In this document: positions 46,301-58,100 of the stretch, in pieces
Layout: each line of letters begins with the position of its first letter
Numbering within the stretch: position 1 is the first letter of the stretch
Notes under the pieces: model-generated
Database searches by the model: none
What the model saw: only the letters and a program-made list of their open reading frames with translations
Told to the model about the DNA's origin: nothing
Translations under genes and position numbers: made by a program
NCBI RefSeq assembly: GCF_029962835.1
Contig: NC_080574.1
Span: forward strand, 23,100,001 to 23,164,000
Length of the DNA stretch: 64,000 nucleotides
Reading direction: 5' to 3'
Source: Magnolia sinica
Taxonomy: Eukaryota > Streptophyta > Magnoliopsida > Magnoliales > Magnoliaceae

Positions 46301-46660
46301 GAAAGGTGAAAGTATGCCACTTATAATGTCCTAAAATTAGAAAATAACTTTAAAAACATTCCACAAAAAAGATCATAATCTTTAATGCATGATTTCATTT
46401 TAGTTAGCCATACTTGTGCATTTAAGATCTCTAATATATAATTATAATTGATTTTTTTTTTAAAGACTCATTTTTCAAATGTTTGCCGCCCTAGTAAAAC
46501 TAAGAGAGACTTATTTGATTCAACATAACCTGTGAAAAATAAGTGACATTTGACTCACTTGACTGGGCGTCGTAATGTTATCTGCCTTGTTTTAAATGTT
46601 AATTATTAAAACATTAAAAAGAATTAAAGCTTGTTTGAAAGTATGGAATTGAAGAGATTT
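43343..46660. other. Gene-poor AT-rich region
   Basis: A diverged MITE-like stretch lies near 43940-44230. No coding region, RNA gene or clear transposon end was found. Short open frames have no recognisable features. Confidence 0.4.
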
Positions 46661-46664
46661 ATTG

Positions 46665-47105
46665 TTTTTGGGACACTTGATAGCTAAGAGAGAGGGATTT
46701 GGATTTGAGATGAATCCATTCTTTCAAAAGAGCTCCTTTCCAGCTCTCACCTCAAATTTTGATTTAAAATCCACTAGAATTCTTAAAAGCTAAAATCTGT
46801 ATATAAGATTTTGGAAGAGTATTTGGCAGTTAGGAGCTAGAGGAATTTAGATTTGAGAGAAATCTAATTATTTAAAATAACTCCTTTTGAACTTCCACCT
46901 CAAAGCCTAAATATCAATTTCATTCAATTTATTGAAAACTAAAATCTATACAATTTCAAGAAAGTGTGTTTCGTGGCTAGGAATGGGAGGAATTTTGATC
47001 TGAGAAGAATTAAATCGTCCAAGAGAAAATTTTTCGAACTCCAATGCCAAAGCTTTGATTTCAAGTCCATTTGATTTCTTATAAATTAAAATCCGATACG
47101 TTGGG
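46665..47105. repeat. Degenerate tandem repeat, three units of about 150 bp
   Basis: Three units start near 46665, 46818 and 46965. Each holds GATTTGAGA-type words, then CTTTT-C-A-CTC-CACCTCAAA, then a stretch ending AAAATC-TAT. Divergence is high, so the duplication is old. Confidence 0.6.
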
Positions 47106-47285
47106 AGTGCAAATCTACGGTCTAACCCAACCCAGAAACAATAATTCACAGTCGCTCCCACATTTGAATTGTTTGGCTCTCATGACCGGGCATTGAACCA
47201 TGACCCCCAACTTCCCAAAATAGCAAAGAACATGTGGTCAAAGTTCCACACGTACCACCAGCCAATTGCTCTACTTGTAGGACAC
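47105..47285 (-). mobile_element. tRNA-like SINE or tRNA relic
   Basis: On the minus strand, AGTAGAGCAATTGGCTGG resembles an A box, a hairpin-like segment follows, and GGTTCAATGCCC matches a B box (GGTTCRANNCC). These are spaced about as in a tRNA. The 3' part diverges from tRNA, so a tRNA-derived SINE is likelier than a working tRNA. No target duplication was found. Confidence 0.45.
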
Positions 47286-48560
47286 TTACGTGTGCACTGC
47301 TGCATTGCGCACGGTGTGCACGCACAATCAGTGCCGTTGAAAGCCAGGTGATAGGTATCCAGAAGCTTACTTTGGTGTTAAGATCTTTTACCACCGTTAT
47401 TGAACGATCGGATTTAACAAAAAATAGACGGAGAAGATGATGTTAATCACATGATTTTTCCCTGGAGTTAGGGCCACTCAGAATTTCCACATTAACCATC
47501 CGTTTGATAGCTTCCATTTGGACGGTTAAGATTTCTGACCAGTGGGATTTTAGAGATATTCTCCATCCACAATGCACCCTGTGATTTGGATGGCGTGGAT
47601 AACCACATACGTGTGCCACGTGTGAGAATATTCACAAAGTCCAATGACATTCCTACACTGACATCCAAATCAAAGCGCATTAGCATGTGAAACGCATACT
47701 CACAGAGCAGTTATCTCCTTGGCCTGATCTGAACGCTGCAAACCTCCACAAAAAAGGGACAGATTACACAGTGGCCCACTGTCAAATTGTTCATCTGGTG
47801 TGGCCTACCATCCCCATCCATTGGGCATCTGACTGATTGGACGATTATCCGTCCAATTGGCAAAAGTAAAAATAAGTGCATTGACAAGATGAAGGTCCAC
47901 TAAAAAATTAGGTTCATCCATCCATCAAACATGCAGTGAGACCCTCCAAATGAACGGTCCAGATCATGGACCGTAATTCCAGGTGTACAATTCCATGCGA
48001 GATAAAAATAGACGTGGTCTGCTGCACTACTCTATTACCAAAAGTCAAAAAACAAGGGTGCAATTTAAAAAATAGAGGGTGTAAATAGGTGGGTCCCTTA
48101 CATTATTTGGTACTGTTTAAGACCGTAAGATCCGCGATTAAAAGCAAAAGAGCATGAGGATTTATTTTTTTACTCCGGCAGTGCTTGGTGATTCATACAC
48201 ATTCACTCAGAAATGATCATTTCTTATATTATTTACTAAAAATAAACCGTTCACATAGTAGGAAGTACCGTAGATAGAGTATAAAACCAAAATCAGATTT
48301 TTTAAACGATCGTAAACACCGATGAGTGGACATTTATCTGTTCAATACAGACCCTTATCAAGTTATGATTCTAACCGTCAATCATATTTCCAGCAATCGG
48401 ATAGTTATGGAATCCGCTCCACTCGTAATTGAAGAGGGTCCCACTATTTTGATGGTTTAAGTTCTGTTACGTACAGACCACGTGTGCAATTTCGAGTGCC
48501 CGAACATGGACCGTTACCTTCTGCCAGAGTATGAAGGTTATTTATTAAAGGAGAATCTCG
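47286..48560. other. Upstream region of STICHEL with diverged repeats
   Basis: Words such as GGATGGCGTGGATAACCACA and CCATCCGTTTGATAGC recur in other repeats of the window. No gene is seen. Confidence 0.4.
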
Positions 48561-48762
48561 CGCGTTTGGAGGGAGTTTTGATTTTATATTGTGAGGGGCG
48601 CCAACACTAACCCTAGAAATTTCAGCGATGTAATAAAAACTGTCAGATCCGTAGAATCCACTTCACACTCTGCTGCAGATTCTTCGCATTTTATCTCAAT
48701 CATCCCTTCTTCTATCCATCTGTCTCTCTTCATCTCATCTATCCAAGTAGTAAAAATTTCAG
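48560..48762 (+). promoter_or_regulatory. Probable STICHEL promoter edge and first leader exon
   Basis: A TATA-like GATTTTATATTG lies near 48577-48588. Transcribed-looking leader sequence ends with TTTCAG followed by GTAC at 48763, a good splice donor. The transcription start cannot be fixed from sequence. Confidence 0.45.
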
Positions 48763-51700
48763 GTACTTTTTTTTTTTTTTTTGCACTTGAAACCCTCTTT
48801 GTTCATGCAATTTCAGATCTTTTTCCTTTCATTATAATGCTGCTTCTGCTGTTTTGTTGATTTTATTTTTTGGATCATCAAATGGCTAATAGCAAAGCCC
48901 AGATGGCAATTTCGGTTACTTATGCTGCAAATATCTCATTCTCATTCCAATTTCCGAGCTATTCTGTTACCTCATTTCCTAATTCCGAGCCAAATCTTTT
49001 GATGAGTACTGACAATACCCAGATGGCACTTTCGGTAATTTGTGCTGCAAATATTTCATTCTCTTTCTAATTTCCGAGCTATTTTATCAGCCCATTTCCT
49101 AATTCCTAAGCTACTGTGTAAGCTTAGATCTTCTTCTTTTCTTTTATTTTCCTTTAAAAAAAAAAAATTTGAATTTTCGGACGAGCAATGACAAAACCCG
49201 GATGGCACTTTCGGTAATTTCTGATTCCATTATCTCATTTTCACTCCAATTCTGAGCTATTTTATCAGCTCATTTCCTAATTCCTAAGCTATTATGTTAG
49301 CTCAGATCTTCTTTTTTCTTTTTTTGGGTTTCTTTTCTATCTTTTGAATATTTTGATCAGTAATGACTAAATGCAGATGTCACTTTTAGTAATATCTTCT
49401 TCAAATATCTCATTCTCCTTTCAATTTTTGAGAATTTTTATTGGTTTATTTCCTAATCCCTAAGCTCTTATTTAAGCTTATATCTTATTGACTTTTTTAA
49501 TTGCTGCCATTGTTGTTTTAATTTCCTCTTTTTGTTTGAATCTCCCAAACTACAAACTCCATATCACAATTTTGGTAAGAATGATGATATCTACACCAGC
49601 AACAATTGATTCCTGTTTGCTGGTTTTCTGTTTTGGGAATTGAAATGGTTCAATTATATATTTTTTGAGTCCTCAAAACTCAGAATGTATATACTCAAAT
49701 CTACCGGGATGGGTGTAAATAGTGCATGCCTTCCGGTAATCCATGCTTCATTATTCTATTTTTATTTCAGTTTCGAAGGTATTTTTTTAGTTCATTTCTT
49801 GCAAGTTCAGATCTTTTTATTTTGATTAGTAAATGCAAGGCATTTTGCAGACCCAATTAGTTGAGATAAGGCTTTGATGATGATGATGAAATGCACGGTA
49901 TTTAATCAGCGCACTAAGATCTGCATGTAAGATCTTGATTTGGTTGTCATTGTCGACCAAGTTATGATTTCTTCTTCTTCTTTTTTTAATCCTTGGACGA
50001 CTAACAGCAACAACAGAAATCATATATATATTTTTTTCTCATTTGCAATTTATGCCTTAAGAAATCTCCTCCTGATTTCAACTTCTAAGTGGTATATCAG
50101 TTGATTGCATAAGTTCTTCTGATGCTAAGATCTTATTCACATTATTGTTATAATTGTTCATTAATTTGACAAGTTTCCTTATTTCTTTCCCCCTATTCTT
50201 CTTCTTTTTGAATCTCTTGATGCCCTAATTCCAAATCTCAGAATGTAATTTTTGGTAATCTACAATGTTTTATTCTACTTTTTATTTCAATTTTCAGGCG
50301 ATAATTATCAATTCATTTTTGAAGTCACTGGGTGAACTAACATCTTTATTTTGTTGCCACTGTTAATTTAATTTCATGGGTTTCTGTTAAACCTTTGATT
50401 TCTGTGCCAAAACCCAGATCGCATTTTCTCTAATTTATGCAACTGTCTTTTTCATTCTAAATCTCATGCTAATCATCAGTTTCATGGCCTAAGTTCTTGT
50501 GTAAGTAAAGATCTTATTTATTTTATTGCTTTCTTCTGATTTCATGCGTTGCAGCACCTAATTACAAACTCAGATTACGTTCTTGGTAACATAAGTTCTC
50601 AAAATGTCTTTTTAAATTTCTAGGCATTCCATTACTTCATTTTAGAATCGTCAAAAAAAAAAAAAAAAAAAAAAACATTTCAGGCTTCAGAGGTTTTGTG
50701 AAATTTGATATCGTCAGCAGTATGGTATAACTGGGATTTGGTGAATCTTTGGATTCCCAATTGTAAAAACTGAACCAGTATGCTACTTACTTTTTTTTCG
50801 AATTTCAGGCTACTTTTGTGGTTCGTCTCCAACGCTCTTGGAGATTGCCAAGATATTCTTCATCGTATACTTGTGGTTCTTGTTGCTTAAGTACTTTAAA
50901 GAACGTCAGACGCTCTCTAAGCACAAAACATGTCCTGGTTAATATATAAACAATTTTCTTTTTTACTTCAATCTATTTTTCCAGTTCATCTCCAAAGTTT
51001 GAATGAAACCTCAGATACTCTTATCCTTCAGATCTTCAAATAATGTGGTTTTTTTTTTTTTCATTCAAATCTCTAAACTGCAGAAATCAGATTGTATATA
51101 TATCTTTTTTCGACTTCTTTTGAATGAGAGTTTTATGGTCATTGCATTTGCGTGACACTTTCAGCACCAAATTACAAAATCCCGATAATGTTCATTCTTT
51201 GAGATTTCATTTCTTATACGGCCTAAGCTTTTTTACTATTGTAGTTTTTGCGCTGCTTGGGTGATTATTCAGTAGCATGGTGGCCTTTTCTCTTTTCAAG
51301 GTTTTGGATTCAAATGCTGGCATCATTTGTAGGTTTTTATGGCCTTGAATCTGAAATGAATCAAGCTTCACTTCTTGAAGCCAAGTCTTGTGTTGTTTTT
51401 CATTGTCTTCATAGATTTTTTCCAATCCCCATTACTGAAACAAATCAAATGAAGCCCTCTTGAACATGTTTGGTACAAATTGGAAAAAGCACATCTCAAT
51501 TTCTTTTGGGATTCAATGTCAGTCAGTTATTCAGAACACAGACTTGATCTGAATGCTAGCTTCAGTTGTACATTTCAATGGGCTAGGATTTTGATGGTGG
51601 ATTTGAGAAGAAGGATTTTCATTTATGAAACATTTATAAGGATATTCAGTCAAGATTTATTCAATGCATTTCACATGTGGATGTCACGTTAGTTTCTTTA

Positions 51701-51907
51701 TTTTCAACTCTCTTATGTTTAAAAAACTTGAAGCTTAAAAAAGGCTCCTTGTTATATGAGTTTTCTGTTTGAATAATATAATGCTAGGAAGAATTAATTT
51801 CTTGCTTACCATCATTGTTCTGCTTAACTATAGTTTAAACAGTTATGAAGAAGTTAAGTAGTCAGATCTGTTTTGTGTTTTTACTTCTTTTGTTGTTCAC
51901 TTTGCAG
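48763..51907 (+). other. Leader intron of STICHEL built of degenerate repeats
   Basis: The stretch between the donor at 48763 and the acceptor TTTGCAG ending at 51907 is rich in T. It contains a diverged tandem repeat with the core GATGGCACTTTCGGTAATTT, then CCGAGCTATTTTATCAGC, then TTCCTAATTCCTAAGC, then AGATCTTCTT. Units begin near 48892, 49015, 49197 and 49370. Weaker copies lie near 49734, 50236, 50412 and 50566. An RTE tail at 49838-49887 and poly-A at 50652-50674 are included. Further small leader exons inside cannot be excluded. Confidence 0.6.
49838..49887 (+). mobile_element. RTE LINE 3' end fragment
   Basis: ACCCAATTAGTTGAGATAAG followed by GCTTTGATGATGATGATG is the same hallmark tail as the RTE fragment at 12399, here on the plus strand. 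Only about 50 bp remain. Confidence 0.6.
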
Positions 51908-51931
51908 ATAAGGGTCTGGCCTTCTATTATT

Positions 51932-52072
51932 ATGTCATCTGTTCTAGATTCTTTTGCATTATTGAATTTGAAAATGTATTCTGAGGTTATTCAGAAAAGG
52001 GGAGTCCTTGAAAGAGTTACAGGATTTGGCTTGGGTATTCTAGTGTACACTGCAATAAAAACATTAAATTAG
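51932..52072 (+). CDS. Upstream ORF in the STICHEL leader, 46 codons
   Basis: This starts ATGTCATCTG after the acceptor at 51907 and ends TAG 61 bases before the STICHEL start. The peptide reads MSSVLDSFALLNLKMYSEVI, then a segment rich in Gly, Val and Leu (VTGFGLGILVYTAIKTLN). It looks protein-like in composition. It may lower or tune STICHEL translation; this is inference, since no homologue was recognised. The longer frame from 51845 would run through the intron. Confidence 0.4.
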   Translation: MSSVLDSFALLNLKMYSEVIQKRGVLERVTGFGLGILVYTAIKTLN

Positions 52073-52133
52073 CTTCTTTAAACCTTTTCACTGAATGGGG
52101 ATTTGGAGTTGGGTTTTTGAAGTGTGATAGAAA

Positions 52134-55100
52134 ATGTCAAATGCCCGTGTTGGTCCAAGTGGGCTCCACCTGAAGAAGGAGCTTACTGCTCTTAGAAAAG
52201 CAAGGTTCTTACGTGACCCAGAAACTAGTTCGTCTTGGAGGTCTCCTTTGAGTCATGGCTCGCTAGCTGCTAGATATGCTTGGAACTATGGTAATGGTGC
52301 CGGAGGAAGCTCTAATGATGCAAAAACCCCCGTTGGCTTGTCAGAACTTGACTCTAGTTTGCCTCCAAGAAGCGCAAACAACCGGAAAAAGGTGTTCCTC
52401 TACAATTGGAGGCATCAATCTGGCATGTCCAGTGACAGTGGGGTGAAATTGGATAGGGACAACAGGACCGGATCTGCTCCAGGAAGTCCTGATGACAGCT
52501 TGAGCGATGCTCAAAAGGGAGATTCTAGGAGCGACACATATCTTGAGGACCCCATAGTGGTCTTTAGAGCGAGAGAGGGAAGCACCGCGTCACAAACAAG
52601 AAGAGTGGCTAGGAAATTGAAGAAAAATACCATCTCGAAACAACGCTTTATCAGAAACTCCATAATTTCAAAGCACTTGGATCTTCCATCCAGCTCTTTA
52701 GGAGTTCTTTCTGTTGGGCAGTCTGATGATACAGAGTACTGCAACTCCGAGGATTTACAGCTTTCAGTGCAAAAGTTTGGTCAGAAAACGGGATACACTT
52801 CATGCTCGGCGTCACCATTATTGTCTGGATATGAGAATTGGTCCTACTCATCCAAAGTATTAAAGAAAACCAGAAGGGCAGACTCATCTTATTCCTATAC
52901 CCCTGCATCAACTAGTTCTTTCAATAGATATGGAGACCAATACCCCAGCACTGTTGGGTCTTGGGATGGTACTACAGCTTCTTTCGATGAGGATGAATTG
53001 GATCATTTAGATTTACCTAGAAGCCAAGGATGTGGAATTTCTTGCTATTGGTCGAAAAGAACAAAGCACAGGGGCTGTGGAGGTTGTTATTCTCCTTCAC
53101 TTTCTGATACCCTAAGGAGAAAAGGAAGTAGCATTTTCTGTGGAAGCCAGTCACTATATCCTAAACAAAGACCATTGCCTTCACACAAGCAGAAACGTTT
53201 TTCAAAAACTTCCAACAGTCTTCCCTTGTTGACTAACAGTCACGGTGGTGGAGGCTCATCTATAGATACAGCAAGTGATGAGCTGTCAACTAACTTTGGG
53301 GAGCTTGACTTGGAAGCTTCGAGTCGGTTGGATGGAAGGAGGTGGTCAAGCTGCAGAAGCCAAGAAGGACTAGAATTAGCATTAACTATGGGAGTGGATG
53401 AAGCAACAGATCATAGAAGCTTGAGCCAGAAATATAGGCCTAGGTCTTTTGATGAATTGATTGGTCAGAATATTGCTGCCCAATCACTTAAAAATGCCAT
53501 TGCAAGGGGAAGGATTGCCCCTGTGTATCTCTTTCAAGGTCCTCGTGGAACGGGGAAAACATCAACGGCAAGGATATTTGCAGCGGCTTTGAATTGTCCG
53601 TCCACCGATGAAGCCAAACCATGCGGGTTATGTAGGGAATGCACTGATTTTGCCTCTGGAAAGAGTACAAATGTGAGGGAAGTGGATGCTACCAATAAGA
53701 GCAGGTTAGATAGAGTAAGGCACCTGTTGAAGAAGTTGTCTGTTGCTCCGCCATTTTCACAGTACAAAGTCTTCATTATCAATGAATGCCACATGTTACC
53801 ATCCAAAGCATGGTCGGCATTTCTGAAGTTCCTTGAAGAACCACCATCACGGGTTGTCTTCATATTTGTAACTATTGATCCAGACAGCTTGCCTCGTACC
53901 GTTGTGTCGCGGTGTCAAAGATACCTATTCCCCAAGATCAAAGATGCTGATATAGTGACCAGGCTGAAGAAGCTTTGTGCTGAAGAAAATTTGGATATTG
54001 AAGCAGATGCTCTGGATCTAATTGCATTGAATTCTGATGGTTCACTTCGAGATGCAGAAATGATGTTAGACCAATTGAGTTTGCTGGGCAAAAGAATCAC
54101 CACATCTCTAGTAAATGATCTTGTAAGTTTGCCTCCCGTGCTCATTATTTCTGTCTGTTTATAGGTCTCTCACCGATGTTATGGAAATTTTCTGGTACAG
54201 TTCAGGCCAAGTTTTTAAAAAGCCTTTTTGATGTCTGAGTCCAATTTGGGCAATTCAATGAAAAATCCATTGATTTTAATAAAAGAATCTATTGGACTTT
54301 ATAAAGAATTGTACTCCTTACCCCGTGCCTAAATTAATGGTCCTGAGCAGTGGTGCTACTCAGGCGGGTCAGGTCAGGTTGAGGGTCGACCCGGACACGA
54401 CATGAATTCCAACCTGAATTCCTCTATACCCAACCCGAACCCACCCAACTTGACCCAAATACATGTGATTTCCCCCAAAACCGACCTAACCTGACCAGAA
54501 ATTGCTCAACCTGAACCCATCCTGATTTCAAATAGGGTTGGCATTTTCCAGCCCTGACCCAACCTGAGGAACCCAATCTGACCTGAACTCGGGTTGGGTC
54601 AATCGGGTTTGTGTTGACCTGGACCCAAGTTGCAGTCCTAGTCTTAACTTGGCAGTCCTGACTCCAATGAAATTTTTAATACTGGTCACTACAACGATGC
54701 ATCTTCTCTACTTCTGAACACAAAACAAGATCATAAGATACTTGTTTTTGATGCTTCTTAAGCACTTTATATGGTAGGATCTGAATTGACTTTATTCATG
54801 CATTGTTGCTAGGTTGGAGTTGTTTCAGATGAGAAATTACTTGATCTTTTGGAGTTAGCCATGTCATCAGAAACTGCAGAAACAGTTAAAAGAGCCAGAG
54901 AACTGATGAATTCTGGTGTTGATCCGATTGCCTTGATGTCTCAATTAGCAGGCCTCATCATGGATATTATTGCTGGAACTTACCGGCTGGTTGATTCAAG
55001 ATGCAGTGCTTCATCTTTTGGTGGGAGAAGTTGTAAGTGCACAAGCATATTCTTTGTTATTGAATTTCCCTATTACTTAAATCAGTACTAAATTAGATAG

Positions 55101-58100
55101 TTTTCCCTGTAAGGAAGTTCACAATAACACAGAACCCACTCCTCATATAGCATGAAATGCATGATTTTGTGCTTGGTGTGGTTTGAGTGTGCATGCATGG
55201 GTAAGATCATTTGCCACATGCATGTTTTTGTTATGTGTTATGCCTGCATTCACAATCCATGGTAAAGCAGAGGAGAATAGTATGGACAAATATGCTGAAG
55301 TATTATATTCTCAGATAATATTCAGAAGCATTCTTCTGTAATGGTTAGGGACATTCATCTCCTTCAAGGAGGTCATGAGTTTGAAGCTAAAAGCCTTCAA
55401 AATTTATAATTTTATCAATAAAAAAGTATTTCCCTAAGGTGCATTTTGGTTGCAACAAATCATGAAGTTTCATGATATTCCATGATTAGTCAGTCTAATT
55501 TTGGGGGAAATTTCATAAAATTTCATGATATTTGGTGCAACCTGACGCGCACCCTTCATAATTTCATTATTGTTGTAGTTCTCTATATGCCTCTTTTGGA
55601 TGTTTTAAGAAGCCAAAATTCATAGCTAGTCATCAAATAAGCATCATATCTTAAAAGATTTCTGCATCAGATGCTCCAGCCAACCGCTTGCTTCAGGCAC
55701 ACACGATCTTTTTTTTTTTCTTGGTTTCTTGCTTTTTTGGTATTATTATCTTTTTTATTTTTTATAATACTAATGTATTCTTTCAACTACTGACAACCAT
55801 TGCCATGTATACAGAACTTCAGCTAGAAAGCAATATACTGTACTTAGAAATTTATTATCATCTTGACAGTTGACAAACTCTTGGGAGTTTTTTACCTTTT
55901 CTAAATCTTTTCCAATACTAAAATACTTTTTAAAGTTTGAGTTGGATGTCAATAGCTGATTTTATCTTGTTTTGTTCTTTTTCCCCCCTCTGAATTGTTC
56001 TCCAGTGACTGAAGTAGAGTTGGAGAGATTAAAGCAAGCTCTAAAGATTCTTTCAGAAGCTGACAAGCAGCTAAGGGTTTCAAGTGAGCGCTCAACATGG
56101 TTTACTGCAGCTCTGCTACAGCTCGGTTCTGGGTGTTCACCAGCACCTACATACTCGAGCAGCAATAGCAAACAAACACAGAAGAAGGTGAAAGCAGGTG
56201 AACTGGACACTGGCATGGAAGTTTTGGCATATGGGAAGAAACCTGATGGTTCACATGCATTGTGGAAGTCTCGTTCAGCTTCAATGCTTAGAACAGTCGA
56301 TGGCTATAGTAGCCCTCTTGTCGATCCATCATCCAGCAGATCGATGGTAGAACACTTCAGTTTAAATTCCTTGCCCCCAAGCAGTCAATTCGAGGAGGGC
56401 AGTGCACTGGCTGCCGCTCGTAAAGATACTACAGCTGGAAATATGGTTTTTGGATCTGTGAGCCCAAATAAATTGGATGAGATCTGGAGAAGTTGTATAG
56501 AAAGGTGCCATTCAAAGACATTGAGGCAGTTGTTATGCACCCATGGAAAGCTAGTGTCGATTTCAGAATATGAAGGTATGCATTAATCTATCTTATTTGG
56601 TATGTGAGGCATTCAGGTTCTTAGGTAAATTATCAAGTGCAGTTGCTCTTCCAAGAGAAGAAGAGGAAAAGGAGGAAGAAGAAGGATGCTTATCAATTGC
56701 AAGGAACATTCCTTTTACGCTTTCTTTTTATGAGAATGTCAGTTGTTTGACAGGATATTTGGTATAGCTGCAATGCAATTAGGGCTGTCAATGGGCCAGG
56801 TTGGTCCACTGTGCTTCCAGGTCTGGCCTGCCTTGGGCTGGGCTTGGGCTAGAGTATCAGGCTTGAAAGCCAGTTTGGGCTTAAAATTTCAACCCTGTTT
56901 GTTAGTCAGGCCACTAAGCCCTTCCTGGGTGAATTGGAATCCTTAGTTGTGTTTGGCACTGTTGATGGAATCTACTAGAATAAAAAATTCGTGTTTGGCA
57001 TGTGGAGTGAAACCTCGTCAGCATGCATCAGACGGATTCTACGAATTCTTACACATGGCCCACTGTGAAGTTTATGTGAAATCCACCCCAATCATCAGGT
57101 GCATCACTCCATTTTAGTTGTATGGTCCAAAAAATCAGCTCGGTCTATGATTCAGGCAGGCCATACAAAGGGAAACAATTGGTAGAGGGATACCCACCTG
57201 TTGCGTGCACAGGCCGGGCTTGGGCCATGGTTTTATTTTTTGGGCGAGACTTGGACAGACCTTGACCTTGCTTGTTGAGAGCCCTAGATCCAATTATACG
57301 CAGTCTGTATTTTTCTTTCTAGGCATGAAGGGCTGCTAGATTGTGGGTGGCATTAACATGGACTGTCCGATATTTTTCTCCTTGGCATATGATTCAAGGA
57401 CTCCAAACTGACATTCAAATTCTCAAACTTGACTTAGGAATCTGATTTCAACTTGGCCAAGTCAGTGGATGGCTATCCAGTCATGGTGAAAATGGGTAGA
57501 AGCAATCATCAACCTGGCCAGTTATTTTTATAAGAACAGAGTTGGATTTGGTATTTGAATCCTAGCCAAACTGAGTTGACTAGGTTGAATTCAAGTTGTT
57601 CTGCAAGTTTTTTCTTTGTTTTCTTTTTCTTTTTCAACATTGTTGCTGACCCACTTAACCATGATAGCATATAGTTAAAGATTTAGTATGTGTGTAAAAA
57701 TTGTGATATTCATTGATCAAAACCCAACTTGCTTTAGCTTAGTTTGTGTTGTGTGCATGACTGATTTGTTGTGTAAGTCAGCTTGGTCATACAGATATCC
57801 CTCCAAAGTCTTTTTTGAAATTCGGTGAATGCTACTCTCTCTCTCTCTCTCTAATAAGCTACTTCATCCAGGTGTTTTCATTGCATATATAGCATTTGGG
57901 GATGGAAATATCAAATCCAGAGCTGAGAGATTCTTGAGCAGCATCACAAATTCATTTGAAATAGTTCTGAGACATGATGTGGAAGTCAGAATAGGACTTA
58001 TGCGAGATGAGGAAAATTCTATAAAAGCATCAAAACCAGTGGAGATGCAGCCAGAATCCATGGCCCAGAAGCAGATGGAAATGGTCGGGGTGATGGATAA

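Noticed and set aside
47105-47285. Working tRNA gene
   Set aside because: Acceptor-stem pairing and the 3' part do not fit; only the internal boxes resemble a tRNA.
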